In this document: positions 45,434 to 57,972 of the stretch, piece after piece
How the letters are laid out: each line of letters opens with the position of its first letter
How positions within the stretch are numbered: the stretch's first letter is position 1
Source: Panax quinquefolius
Lineage: Eukaryota; Streptophyta; Magnoliopsida; Apiales; Araliaceae
Length of the DNA stretch: 64,000 nucleotides
NCBI GenBank assembly: GCA_020205615.1
Contig: CM035167.1
Span: forward strand, 133,668,095 to 133,732,094
Reading direction: 5' to 3'
Made by a program: the position numbers and the translations under genes
Notes under the pieces: model-generated
Told to the model about the DNA's origin: nothing
The model's database searches: none
What the model saw: only the letters and a program-made list of their open reading frames with translations

Positions 45434-47833
45434 GAAAATTAGGTATCGTCACCCATCTTGGGTGCTTACTTACATGGTACATAAATTCAAATCTGACTTC
45501 TTACTAATATAAAGCATAGGTATACAATCTGACATAAAGCGTGAGTTTGAATACAAATATTATCTACTAGATATTATACAAACTCAAAAGGAGTCCTCAT
45601 TACAACTATTATCACACTATTTCACGAGAATAGTGAGGACTACTAATCTTATCCTACGGACCATTACTTACGTTCCCAGAGCTCGTCCCGGCTATGTTCT
45701 CATTTCACGAAAAACGGTGAAAGAAAGGGTGAGCTCAACTAGCCCGATGAAATATTATGACTAAGATAATGCGAGAATAAATTATCATTAGCCTTGACGA
45801 TGTTAAGCGATAAAATACAATAAACAACCGGTTTAAGCTGCGGTGAATATCTGATCCATTAAAAAAATCAAGTAGAAAATAAAATCTACTATCTTTTAGG
45901 TTTTAAAAGGTTTTCATCAATTTTATCATTTGAGACTCGACAATAAATAAACCACCACATCTAATCATCCACACATACCACGGTCGAGGATTTTCATCAA
46001 ATTATCAATGGTCATGACTATCTTAGAATCACCCTGGTCATAATCATACCAAAAACTATCCATCAACGCATTCTGAGACCCAGAGGACTTTTGTCACATC
46101 ATTTATATCAAAAGTGATTATCTTAGAATGATCCACAGTCGTAATCATACTAAGTTCATCTATGCACGTAAGCGAAGATAACATAATATAACATGAGGAT
46201 GATGACAATGACATAATAATTCAATAAAACAAGTTCAAAATTATTTAATCCATGAATTATTAACGTCAAAATTGTCGACATGATCTTTGTTTTGTGAGTA
46301 AAATTCAAGAATGATCGGAAGAATATTTCCATGAAAGATCTTTGGATGAAGCATGCAAATATCGAGGATATTCTACTAATTTCATGGAGTATAGAAGTCA
46401 AAGTTTTAACCAATTTGGGTATAATAAAGAATGGAATAACAAAAAGAAATCACCGTAAATGCGGTACTTGCGCCAGACGAGTTATTCAACGAATAATAAT
46501 AACGGAACGGTCGGTGAAATTCACAAAGCGGGGATGTTCAACGAGAATAATAAAGATGGAACCGGATCCGGTGTAAAACACGAGATAGGATATTCAGCGG
46601 AATGAATGAAAAAGGGAACGGTAATAATAAAAAAACCTCCGTGTAAAAACACACAGACGGGATGTTCAACCGAATAATAATAAAAAGCGGAACCGGTCGG
46701 TGTAAAAAAACACGAGATATTCGGGATGTTCCAATGAGAATAATAGAAGAATGTCACCAAGTATAGGGTAAATTAGCGTATCTGAGTTATTCAATGAGAA
46801 TAATAAGCGATGGAATAACATAAGGATTTCACCAAGTATAGGGTATCTGCATATCTGAGGTTATGTATAGGGTATGCCACTTTTACGAGTTATTCAATGA
46901 ATAATAATGAATGGAATAACGAAGTTCTCTTGAATAAAAAGAATAACACCCTTGCAACAGTAAAAGGCTGAATATAGAAGTAGTGAAGTAGCGAATACTC
47001 TTCTTCTTTCTCTATAATTTTCTCTCTAAACTTCTACATAATTTCTCTCTCAGAGTTTGATGAATTAAATGAAAGAAAATAATGAAGAATGAGCTTATTT
47101 ATAGGAAAATGGAATGCATAGTAATAATCCATGAGCGGTCCAGTTGATTTACTTTAATCGGCGGTCCATATTTAAAGAAAATCTTTTAAATAAAATATAA
47201 TATATTCTATTTATATAAAAACATTTTACTATGCAAACCTTTATGCTCTGTATATAAAAACATTTATGCAAAACACTATGCAACACTATAATAATAAAAT
47301 ATAATATATTACATTTATAGAATAACTTTAATAAAGTATTACATTTTATATAAAAGATGTTTACATTTTATTACGTTAATAATCTGAATAAAACAAAAGC
47401 GTCGTTATCATTATAATAATTCATATTATTAATCGTGAATAATGGAATCAAAGCGAGTGACTTCTCACATAAGCATCGATAATCAATCTGGGTGTCTTCT
47501 TATGCGACCACGTATTCTTTGTACTTTTACTACTTAGGTAGTTCAGCGATATCCACGGTAAAACTTCATAGTTATTTGATAAAATATTTTTTGTCGTTTT
47601 CTCGATCAAATGATAATTACATTATGGGGTCCACCAATGATTGAGCCGTTATCTGAATATTCCTGCTAAAGCGAATATTCCCAGACCAATCGAATATAAT
47701 ATAACCACTTGCATACTTTGCAAAATTTATAAATACTACCCACAACTATAATATTATCTCAAATTCACACCATAATATTAAAAATTATTTCACAAAATTT
47801 AAATCTTTATTGATAAAATCACGGGGTCTCTGA
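45434..47833 (-). mobile_element. 3' LTR of minus-strand element D
   Basis: It starts on the plus strand at AAATTAGGTATCGTCACCC, lacking the outermost GTGGCGCCCC. It ends CGGGGTCTCTGA, the degraded inverse of TGTAAGACCCCG. It is closely similar to the 5' LTR at 51512-53907 (for example TGAGGACTACTAATCTTATC, GGATTTTCATCAAATTATC and the GGAACCGG/GGATGTTCAA repeats). A minus-strand TATA lies at 47096. A minus-strand polypurine tract borders it at 47834. Confidence 0.78.
46480..46920 (-). repeat. Tandem repeats in LTR D (inverse of LTR A repeats)
   Basis: Units carrying CCGGTGTAAAACAC, GGGATGTTCAA and GAATAATAATAAA correspond to the roughly 60-bp units of LTR A. ACCAAGTATAGGGTA units correspond to the 71-bp repeat. 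Short frames here are repeat translation. Confidence 0.75.
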
Positions 47834-47844
47834 TCTCCCTCCTT
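47834..47844 (-). other. Polypurine tract of element D
   Basis: TCTCCCTCCTT on the plus strand is AAGGAGGGAGA on the minus strand, directly before the 3' LTR. The same tract precedes LTR2 (57961) and LTR3 (62295). It primes plus-strand DNA synthesis in LTR retrotransposons. Confidence 0.75.
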
Positions 47845-50460
47845 ATGGAATTTAAGCCCTCGAAATTAGGAGTGCGTACACAGTATGATAAAGAGGTGAG
47901 GATACCTTGAATACCTTTATCGTTTAAAATATTAAATTCATCTTTGCAATCCAGCGAAGATATTCATTAACAATTCATCTTTTGCACTTTCTGAGCCAAA
48001 GATATACAAGCTATAAAAACCAATAATCTTTGAGGCCTTGACTTAATAGTATCCACGACCACGAATTATCCATGCACCTTCTTGGCCAGGATATTATTGT
48101 GTTTTCAATCTGATCATGATTATCTTAAGAATAATCCTTGGTCGTAATCATACCAAGTCTATCGATACTTTCTGACGAAGATGACTTTTACCACATCCAT
48201 GAATTAATATTTCATTCTTTGAGACTCATTTCGATAATTAATCCATATCATCGAATCATCCACACTTTACTGGGCGAGGATATTCATTAGTATCACGACC
48301 ACGAATTATCCATACACTTCGGCGAAGATAATTGTGTATTCATTAGTATCCGACCACAAATTATCCATACTTATGACGAAGATAATTGTGTATTCATTAG
48401 TATCACGACCACAAATTATCCATTTTTTACGACGAAGATAATTGTGTATTCATTAGTATCACGACCACAAATTATCCATGCCATACGGCGAAGATAATTG
48501 TGTATTCATTAGTATCCGACCCACAAATTATCCATGCACTACGGCGAAGATAATTGTGTATTCATTAGTATCACGACCACAAATTATCCATACCTTTCTG
48601 ACGAAGATAATATTCATTAGTATCCATGACCACAAATTATCCATACATTGATATTCATTAGTATCACGACCACAAATTATCCATACTTTCTGAAGAAAGA
48701 TAATTGTATTCATTAGTATCCGACCACAAATATCCGACCACAAATTATCCATACACTACGGCGAAGATAGATAATTGTATTCATTAGTATCACGACCACA
48801 AATTATCCATACACTACGGACGAAAGATAATTGTGTATTCATTAGTATCACGACCACAAATTATCCATACTTTCTGACGAAGATAATTGTGTATTCATTA
48901 TATCCGACCACAAATTATCCATTACTTCTGACGAAGATAATTGTGTTTTCAATTCTGATGATTATCTTGAGAACAATCACAGTCATAATCATACCAAGTC
49001 CATCCATCCATCTTATCTTACAGCCTGAGATGACTTTCAACTTTCATAATATATAAGCATGAGGATAATGATATAAAGAATCGATCGAATGAGATAAAGG
49101 ATAAATATTAAACATTTATAATATAATTTATCCGAGATTCAAGAATATCCCATGTTATCAATCATTAATAATCTCATAATCTAATATCATTAATATTATA
49201 ACAATATTTTAATCACTTCTTAAATTTATAAACAATTTATCTCAATTGTTTACGCTTTTACCATATAATGCATTTAATCATTCAAAATGCCATACTCATA
49301 AGATATCATCACCAATTATCAAATCCCTCATCAAAAAATATGCATATACTCTATATAGGATTCTCTAATGGCAAAATCCTATTTTCAACTTTGTTACTTC
49401 ACATAACATATTTAACTTTCATATATTAAGTAACTAAACTATTTTCATGAAAAATACCAAATCAGTCCCAAAAATATTTCTTTTGGGATTTAGCATAATA
49501 TAGTCCCATAATGAAAATATATTTTCTCGAAATTTTAAAATTCATTTACTATTTTTCAAAATCAATTTCTAATTAATTCCTTAAGAAATTAGCTACCTCA
49601 AGTTTAACTCAAAAATTCCCAAATCTTGGCAGGACCTTACACATGTTAACGTGAGCTTCTAGTTTAAATTTCATGGTCATCGGAGTTATAGAACTCGGTT
49701 ATAGCGTTTTAAATCGGAAAAACCTAAATATTGAAATAGTCATAACTTGCTCATTTTAAGTCGAATGAGCTCATTTTTGGACAGGAGGTACTTTATACCA
49801 TATACCTTCATGTCCCAAAAGGCCAGAATTTTTCTCATAATTTAAGTGGCCAAAACAGCCCTTAAAGTTTAAAATCATGGCGCGAAGCATTTTGGTTTTT
49901 ACAGCTTTGGCCTCCTTTGCTAAAATCAGTCCACACAAAATCTACAACACCTTTTCCAGTAATTCCACTTGGATTAGTTAGGTAACTCATAGATCTAACT
50001 CTAGGACTTGACCACATTCAAAAATTCAAAATATAATAGGAGATATGGTCGATTGAATTTCATATTCGTTTTTCACCAAAATCGATTTTCAACTCTTTGT
50101 GATTTCTAAAAACTTTCATGTTTTCACATACTAACCAACATAACTCATCATAAAACTTACTAATACTTCATATACCCATGATTTTCATTAGTCCAATGCT
50201 TTTATTATGACTTTCATCATAATCCTAATAAAGCTATTCATTTTAGTTGAAGAAATATTTGAGGTTTAAGAAATGGGTTTTTATCTTTGGGGTCGATACA
50301 AAATTCGATTTCACGCTCTAAGTAGGCTAGAAGTCTTCAAGAATCGTCAAGAAATTTATTAATAATAGAAATATCATTCAAAAGCTGTTACTCTCATCGA
50401 AGACTTGGATAGTCGTCACATTGATACCAATTGTGACTTACATCCCTTAACTTTAGATAG
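47845..50460 (-). mobile_element. LTR-like sequence inside element D (diverged, minus strand)
   Basis: On the minus strand the order (a TTATGTGAAGTAAC-like phrase, GATTATTGATAAC-like spacing, then a tandem array, then GCAAAGATGAATTT) follows that of LTR C downstream of its TATA box, but with strong divergence. It occupies the place where pol (RT, RNase H, integrase) should lie. No pol domain was recognised on either strand. Either an older LTR inserted here and replaced pol, or recombination brought it in. Confidence 0.55.
48281..48945 (-). repeat. About 56-bp tandem array, 12-13 units
   Basis: Unit (plus strand): TATTCATTAGTATCACGACC, ACAAATTATCCATAC, then NNNCGACGAAGATAATTGTG. Starts fall near 48281, 48337, 48391, 48448, 48502 and 48559, and continue to 48945. 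Units are well conserved except for a variable 5-8 bp (ACTACGG, TTTCTGA, TTATGA) before CGAAGATAA. Open frames on both strands here are repeat translation. Confidence 0.92.
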
Positions 50461-50616
50461 CACCTCACAATGATACCTATAAACTTGCCATCTTCATTCA
50501 CGATGTACGCCTCTGAGAAAATAAAACGGTGCATTCCACACAAGAAAGTCAACAACGAAAGGATCGGGGCTCTTTACTTATGGCTTGATATAACGATGAT
50601 TAACTTTAGGGTTTGG

Positions 50617-50930
50617 TTACTTTGAATTAATATATAACGGTTGGTTATGAATATAAAAGCTAACAACCTTACGAAAAGAATGATGAGTAGTTAACCAATT
50701 GATTCCTAAAATCACCTCAAAGGCAAGTATTTTCAAAAGATAAGATCGACGAATTAGCGTGAAAGTGTTTATTTGAATCAAACAAGATTTAAAAATAGTA
50801 AGCGATAGCGAAGGCTCCTCTAACGAAGTTTCAACCCGATAAGTCAAAGTCTAACTTCTCGGAGTCAAATTTAAGCGTTGAGCATAAGCAAGAGAGATAA
50901 AATAATGGGTAGAACAGGTATCTTATAAGG
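50617..50930 (-). pseudogene. Ty3/gypsy aspartic protease remnant
   Basis: The minus strand at 50922-50908 reads DTCST in the context DTCSTHYFISLAYAQRL, equivalent to the retropepsin DTGAT..FIS active site with C in place of the catalytic-loop G. After a one-base frame change the open frame 50847-50617 reads TYRVETSLEE and ILAFEVILGINWLTTHH, the conserved second half (VILGMDWL type) of Ty3/gypsy proteases. The enzyme would cleave the Gag-Pol polyprotein; this copy is inactive. It lies between the gag remnant and the LTR-like block, in the right order for the element. Confidence 0.8.
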
Positions 50931-51460
50931 TATAGACTTATGATTTATAATTAACTAACCGTGCTAACCGTTCGGTTTACTTGCTTTTTGAAAGTCGTGA
51001 AAATGCTCTTCCTGAAACCAACGACTTTGTTTTGTCCATATCCACCTTTGGTGCCACTAGTCCACTGGACTTGACTTTGGTGCACAACAAAATTGAGCTA
51101 AATGACCTTCTCTTCTTGAAATTTCCACTTCTATTATCTTTGCCATGATTACCAAAAGTGGTTACCATTCTTAACATGATAATTTCCCCCACGATGGTTA
51201 TCATTGTTACGATGGCCGTTGCCACCGATATGATTATTATCGTGTTGTTGGTGATTACCTTTTGTTTGAAATTTGAATCAACACTCTCATAATAACTTCA
51301 TTGCTTATCTCGGCATTTTAGGATGTCATTCTCAAACAACATCACAAAACAAGGGTTAATTAACATATCACATATTATCCTATATCTCGTGAGCCAATTA
51401 AATACCAAATAAATTTAGGTAGGTCATACTTAGCGAAGAATTCCCGTCTCTCCCCTCTAG
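50931..51460 (-). pseudogene. gag remnant and 5' leader of element D
   Basis: The minus strand has asparagine-, histidine- and glycine-rich phrases (NNHIGGNGHRNND, HRGGNYHVKNGNHF) and then TSGTKGGYGQNKVV in changing frames, like the C-terminal linker of plant Ty3/gypsy Gag. No intact CCHC zinc knuckle was seen. The leader next to the PBS (GAGAGACGGGAATTCTTCGC-like, then the TGATATGTTAATTAACCCTT motif) is shared with the short internal regions at 57658-57850 and 62050-62180. Confidence 0.6.
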
Positions 51461-51498
51461 TTCTTATCTCACATCTCTAGCCGGGGATCGTATCCTAA

Positions 51499-51510
51499 GC
51501 TACGATACCA
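51499..51510 (-). other. Primer-binding site of element D
   Basis: The minus strand reads TGGTATCGTAGC next to the 5' LTR end (GGGGCGCCACAACAT). It resembles TGGTATCAGAGC, complementary to the 3' end of initiator tRNA-Met, the usual primer of Ty3/gypsy and many plant LTR elements. Two bases differ. Confidence 0.75.
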
Positions 51511-51511
51511 A

Positions 51512-53907
51512 TGTTGTGGCGCCCCAAAATTAGGTATCGTCACCCGTCTTGGGTGCGCCACTTACATGGTACATAAATTCAAATCTGACTTACTAATATA
51601 AGCGTAGTGTATGCAATCGACATAAAGCGTGAGTTTGAATACAAATATTGTCTACTAGATATTATCTGACTCGAAAGGAGTCCTCATTACAACTATTATC
51701 ACTTTATTTCACGAGAATAGTGAGGACTACTAATCTTATCCTCTGGACCATTACTTAGTTCCCAGGCTAAATCCCGGTATGTTCTCATTTCTGAAGAAAA
51801 CGGTGAAAGAAAAGGTGAGCTCAACTAGCCCGATGAAATATTATGACTAAGATAATGCGAGAATAAATTATCATTAGCCTTGACGATGTTAAGCGATAAA
51901 ATACTGATAGACAACGGTTTAAGCTGCGGTGGAATATCTGATCCATTAAAAATCGAGTAGAAATAAAATCTACTATCTTTTAGGTTTTAAAGGTTTTCAT
52001 CAATTTTTATCATTTGAGACTCGACAATAAATAAACCACCATCATCTAATCATCCACATACCACGGTCGAGGATTTTCATCAAATTATCGATGGTTAATG
52101 ACTATCTTAGATCACCCACAGTCATAATCATACCAAAAACTATCCATCAACGCATTCTGAGGCCCTTTGAGGACTTTTGTCACATCATTTATATCAAATC
52201 GTGATTATCTTAGAATGATCCACAGTCATAATCATACTAAGTTCATCTATGCTGCGTAAGCGAAGATAACATAATATAACATGAGGATGATGACAATGAC
52301 ATAATAATTCAATAAAACAAGTTCAAGAATTATTTAATCCATGAATTATTAACGTCAAATTGTCGACATGATCTTTTGTTTTGTAGAGTAAAATTCAAGA
52401 ATGATCGGAAGAATATTTCCATGAAAAGATCTTTGGATGAAGCGCAAATATCGAGGATATTCTACTAATTTCATGGAGTATAGAAGTCAAGTTTTAACCA
52501 TTTGGGTATAATAAAGAATGGAATAACAAAAGAAATCACCGTGCATGCGGTGCTTGGCATGAGCGAGTTATTCAACGAATAATAATAACGGAACGGTCGG
52601 TGAAATTCACCAAGCGGGATGTTCAATGAGAATAATAAAGATGGAACGAATCCGGTGTAAAACACGAGATATAGGATATTCAAGCGGAATGATAAAAAAG
52701 CGGAACCGGGTCCGGTGTAAAAAACCTGAGCGAGGATGTTCAACCGAATAATAATAAAAAGCGGAACCCGGTCGGTTATAAAACACCACAGACGGGATGT
52801 TCAATGAGAATAATAATAGAATGTCACCAAGTATAGGGTATAGGCCAGCGTATCTGAGTTATTCAATGAGAATAATAAGCGAATGGAATAACATAAGTTT
52901 CACCAAGTATAGGGTATCTTCTGCATATCTGAGTTATGTATAGGGTATGCCACTTTTACGAGTTATTCAACGAAATAATAATGAATGGAATAACGAGTTC
53001 TCTTCGAAGAAGAAAGAATAACACCCACTACTAGTAAAAATAATCCCTGAATATAGAAGTAGTGAAGTAGTAGAAATACTCTTCTTCTTTCTACATAATT
53101 TTCTCTCTATAAACTTCTCTACATAATTTCTCTCTAGAGTTTGATGAATTAAATAAAAAATAATGAAGGAATGAGCTTATTTATAGGAAAATGGAATGCG
53201 TAGTAATTAATCCATGAGCGGTCAGTTGATTTACTTTAATCGGCGGTCCATATTTAAAAAAAATCTTTTAAATAAAATATAATATATTACATTTATATAA
53301 AAAAACATTTTACTATCTGAAAACAATTTATCTTATAATCTTATATCAAAACTTTATCAAAAAACACTATACGACACTATCGTAATAAAATATAATATAT
53401 TATTTATAGAATAACTTTAATAAAGTATTACATTTTATATAAAAGATGTTTACATTTTATTACGTTAATAATCTGAATAAAACAAAAGCGTCGTTATCAT
53501 TATAATAATTCGTATTATTAATAAATGATAATGGAATCAAAGTGGTGACTTCTCCATAAGCATCGATAATCGATCTGGTGTCTTCTTATGCGACCACACG
53601 TATTCTTTGTACTTTTACTACTGAGTAGTTCAACGATCAGCAGGTAAAACTTCGTAGTTATTTCGATAAAATATTTTTGTCGTTTTCTCGATCAAATGAA
53701 TAATTACATTATGGGGTCCACCATGATTGGTAGTTATGCGAATATTCCTGCTTAAATATAAGAATATTCCCCGACCCGATCGAATATAATATAACCAACT
53801 TGCATACTTTGCAAAATTTATAAATCTACCCATGACTATAATATTATCTCAAATTCACACCATAATATTAAAAATTATTTCAACAAAATTTAAATCTTTA
53901 TTGATAA
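51512..53907 (-). mobile_element. 5' LTR of minus-strand element D (U3 end truncated)
   Basis: It starts on the plus strand TGTTGTGGCGCCCCAAAATT and runs to AAATCTTTATTGATAAA at about 53907. There the outer GGGGTCTTACA is missing and plus-strand LTR1 begins. It is very similar to the 3' LTR at 45434-47833. A minus-strand TATA box lies at 53178-53185. With the PBS, gag/protease and PPT it defines element D as a minus-strand Ty3/gypsy element of about 8.5 kb. Confidence 0.8.
52560..53000 (-). repeat. Tandem repeats in 5' LTR of D
   Basis: The same GGGATGTTCAA / CCGGTGTAAAAC / ACCAAGTATAGGGTA units as at 46480-46920, in the same orientation. Confidence 0.75.
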
Positions 53908-56900
53908 ATATCATCGTTAAAATACTTAATATGGTTAAAACACAAGAAGACACCAGATTGCACCAATTATCGATTCTTACGTAAGAAAGCACTACTAATA
54001 ATTGTTACAAGAATTACTGCTCAATATTATATTTTATCGATTCAATAATTGCTGGCTGATATTTTATATTATCGTTGTTTTAATAATTGTCACTACACAA
54101 GATTTTCCATTATCGAAGCAATAATTCATATTATCCTAATAATATTATTAGAAAACATTATTGGCAATGTCTAGAAAGTTCTCTCTAAGGAGAGGTTTGG
54201 TCACCTAATCATGCGCCAAGAAGTGAGAGAATCTTTTATCGAAAGCCCTCTTTCTTGAACCCGCCTCGTCACATTATCAGTGATTCTAATATTATTTGTG
54301 AATAATTAATTATTGATTAATATGATAAGGAAAATATTCATTTTATGTGGATATAGATGGAGAAAATTTTTAAAGTGACAATTGTTGAAAATTAATATTT
54401 TATCTTTTTCCTCGATAAAATAATTCATTTAAATATATTATTTTAATAATATATTAACTGGTGATATTTTTATAATGAATGTGCGATATGTGAGTATATG
54501 AGGAGGAAGAGTATTTTTGTGGCATTAAATGATTAACACATGTTTTGTGTGTTTGGTGGACCCCATTTCTCGATCAAATTTGATTATAAATTTATAAAAT
54601 CGCCTCGCTTATGGATTTCACCAATTTATGTTTGGAATTTGGAAAACTTTCTTCTCGCAAAGTTGTAGAGAATTAAATTTCCTATAAAAATTGCGAGATT
54701 CAATTTTCCCGATAAAAGGGCTATTTATTATGAATTATCAAAGTTCAAGTTCAAATAGTTAATTTTTGAAGTTTTAATTATGTTAAATAAGAAAAACGTT
54801 TTTAAAAGTTTTTGTGAGGTGGGCTACTTGTGTTGAATGCTGAATTCAGTTGATAAAAGTGTGCGTAAGAATTTAATAAATATATATTAATATTTTATTA
54901 AATTTTCTGCTTTCGTGTTCTAAGCATTTTCCTATAAATAGGTGCTTAGGTTAGAATTGAAAATCATACCGTAAACTCAAGTTTTCTCTCTATTATCGAA
55001 ATTATTCTTGTGAGTATTTTGAGTATACTTTGAGTATTGCTATACTGCTGTAAGTTCGTTCAAATAAGTTATATCCGACATTCCAAAGATCGCTTTTTTT
55101 GAGGTAAGTGATAGTAGGATTTTAAGGGTTATTATGTTTTTTTAGTTTCAAAATTTTTCTGAACCTTCAAAATTCTGGAAAAATTTGAAATGATATTTTG
55201 ATGAGTTTTGTAGATTGTGTCCAAAATGGCGATTTTTGGATGTATAGATTAGAGTTATGGATTTTATGAGAAAAGACTATTTTAAAAGTAACCGCTTTAT
55301 AACTCCTTGTGATTAACTCCAAAATTGATGAAATTTTTATTGGGAGTACATCTATATAATATCAGTATACCGTAAAAATTTCAGAATTTTTGGATAAAAG
55401 TATAATTTATGATAAATGTTTAAATATTCGGTGGTTTTGGCCATATGAAAAATAGTAAATGAATTTTAAAATTTCGAGAAAAATATATGTTCAATATGGG
55501 ACTATGTTATACTAAATCCCAGAAAAGAAATATTTTTGGAACTGATTTGGTATTTTTCATGAAAATGTTCTAGTTATGAGTAAATGAATTAAATATGTTA
55601 TGTGAAGTAAGAAAATTGGAAAATATGATTTTATGGCTTTGAGAATCATATATATTAGGTATATGCAGATTTTTGATGAGGGTTTTGGTTATTGGTGATG
55701 AAATCTTATGAGTTTGGCATTTTATGATGATTAAATGCATTAATTAGTAAAGTGTAAATAATTTAATTAAATTGTTTATAAGTTTTAAAATTATTAAATA
55801 TTGTTGTAATATTAAGAATATTAAGATTTTGATATTATTAAGTGATTTTATAACATTTGGATTAAGGTGTTATAAATATGGATATGGATTTTATTATGAA
55901 ACTTTATCTTTTCGTGTCGAGGTTACTACGCACGATACTACATATTTCATGTATTTAATATTTGGTACTATTCACGCAAATTGGTTTCTTTCTCTCGACC
56001 AAATTATCGCTGATTTATGAATCTTACTTTTGAAATTAAAACCATGTTTTGATTATATTGTTTTTATATAACATTCTTATAACCCTAATGATGATATTTC
56101 TCGACTCGAGTGTAAAGATGGGTAGATTATCGTACGATCGCGACTATAGGTTCTCTTTGGCCAAGAGTGCAAAAGTTGAATTGTCGATCGGTATGATCAT
56201 GACCATTGAATTTACAATTGAATATTTTTAGCTTAAGTGCAAAGGTGAATCGATCAACACGGTTATAATTATTGTTATATAACTTCAAATGATTACGATT
56301 TCTTTGATATATGAATATCTTCGCTCAGAAGTGCAAAGATGACTTGTTGATGAATATCTTAGCCAGAAAAAGATGAATTATCGATGAATATCTTTTGCTC
56401 AGAATGCAAAGATGACTGTTGTCAATATCTTTAAATTTTAGAGTGCAAAGATGAATTATTGATGAATATCTTCGCTCAGAATGCAAAGATGACTTTGTTG
56501 TTGAATATCTTTAGCCCGTAGTGTAAAGATGAACTGTTGATGAATATCTTCGCCCGTGGCAGCAAAGATGAATTTATTAGTATGATTATGAACAGAACTG
56601 TGATTTGGTATAACCATGATATTTGATGTTTCGTGTAAAGACAGTGATGAAAATTATCTTCGCCCCGGATGAGAAGAGGAATTTAGAATCACAATTATGA
56701 TTATAAGTTATTCATATGATTGTGGAAAGGAACTGTTGATTGATGTTACAGTGGATAAAACATTGTCAGTGGACTTTTAACGCGGAGAAGATAATAGATT
56801 TTATAGTCTATTCGACTTTTCTAATGGATCGCTTCATTCCACCGCAAACTATGGTTGAAAAGTTTTATCATCTACCATATGTTCTAAATCTCCGATTTAT

Positions 56901-57643
56901 TACCGATGAAGACTATTGATAATTTATTTATCTTTAGTCATAATATTCTTTATCGAGCTAGTCAGGCTCACCCTTTGTTTCACAATTCCTTTCGTGTAAT
57001 AAAAGTGTAGCCGGGAAAGCGGGGATAATGCGTGGAATAGAATGGTGGTCTATAGATGTTGAGGGTGAGGTGAATTTAACTTGAAGGGTGTTTTGCCACT
57101 ATCATACAAGATGTCTAATGACATACAACCTCGTGTCATCATAAGACACGGTCAGTGCTTCATCCACTTGTCGAGTATATTTACAAGCACTACCTATATA
57201 ATCTTGGTGTTTGTTTGGAGTATAATACCCAATTAGAGACAAGTGGAGATAATGATATGTCAAGAGAAGACTCACCATCGGGAAGAATATGATAGTAATC
57301 TTCTCGCTTTTCTTTTCGGGGTTTATCGGGTCAACCAAGGATAATTCTGCGGCCATATATGATATCTACCATAACCTAAAAGCACGGCCTCCCATGTATG
57401 AAGGTTTCTCTTGAGCACTTCCCAAAGATTCTAATTTCTAAAATAGCTTTTTGACTATACCTTTATGTAAGGTGTCATTGTGACGTACACAGTTGGTATA
57501 TATTTGTATCCAAACTCATAAAGATATATGTTGTTGATTTTGCACGACAATTGTTGTAATAAAGTTGTAGTTGTTTTCCGCACTATATATTTGGCGCACT
57601 CGTAATGGGTTGGATGGAATGGACCTATTTTGGGGTCGTTACA
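53908..57643 (+). mobile_element. LTR1 of the LTR array (5' end truncated)
   Basis: It lacks the TGTAAGACCCC start and enters at TCGTTAAAATACTTAATATG, corresponding to about 58310 in LTR2. From there it matches LTR2 throughout, to the end CCTATTTTGGGGTCGTTACA at 57643. TATA is at 54933 and a donor-like GAG|GTAAGTG at 55104. The GCAAAGATG array is at 56310-56585. The frame at 57102-57356 on the minus strand is antisense to LTR sequence and not a gene. Confidence 0.85.
54933..54940 (+). promoter_or_regulatory. TATA box of LTR1
   Basis: TATAAATA in CCTATAAATAGGTGCTTAGG. Confidence 0.7.
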
Positions 57644-57972
57644 TTTGGTATCGTAGCTAGGATATGATCTCCGGCGAGATCGGATTTAGAACTAGAGGGG
57701 AGAGATGAGTAAATCCTTCGCTAAAGGTGTCCTACCTAAGCTTATTTTTGTCGGGTCACCATAATATCGGATATTATGTGATATGTTAATTTGTTAAATT
57801 AACCCTTGTTTTGAAGTCAGATTCTAGAATGATATCCTCAAATACATGAGATGAGCAATGGAGAAATCATGATGATTGGGAGATAGAATCTGAAATGAAA
57901 GCAAGGTATTCTCAACTCTTTGAAATACTGTAAAAGTAAATTTGGGGACTTAAATTTCATAAGGAGGGAGAT
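57644..57972 (+). mobile_element. Short internal domain 1 (PBS to PPT, no genes)
   Basis: It is 329 bp between LTR1 and LTR2. It starts with TGGTATCGTAGC (57646-57657, initiator-Met-type PBS, identical to that of element D) and ends with AAGGAGGGAGAT (PPT). Between them are the leader AGGGGAGAGATGAGTAAATC and the last part of a pol-like 3' region (AAGGTATTCTCAACTCTTTG). No gag or pol frame exists, so any movement would depend on proteins from a related element. Confidence 0.85.

Noticed and set aside
48281..48945. CRISPR-like array (regular unit with short variable part)
   Set aside because: The variable part is 5-8 bp and reuses a few forms, the unit is 56 bp, the context is a plant LTR element, and no cas genes exist.
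48528..49056. Frames with repeated DNLWSDICGR / RPQIIHTL
   Set aside because: Translation of the 56-bp tandem array inside element D.
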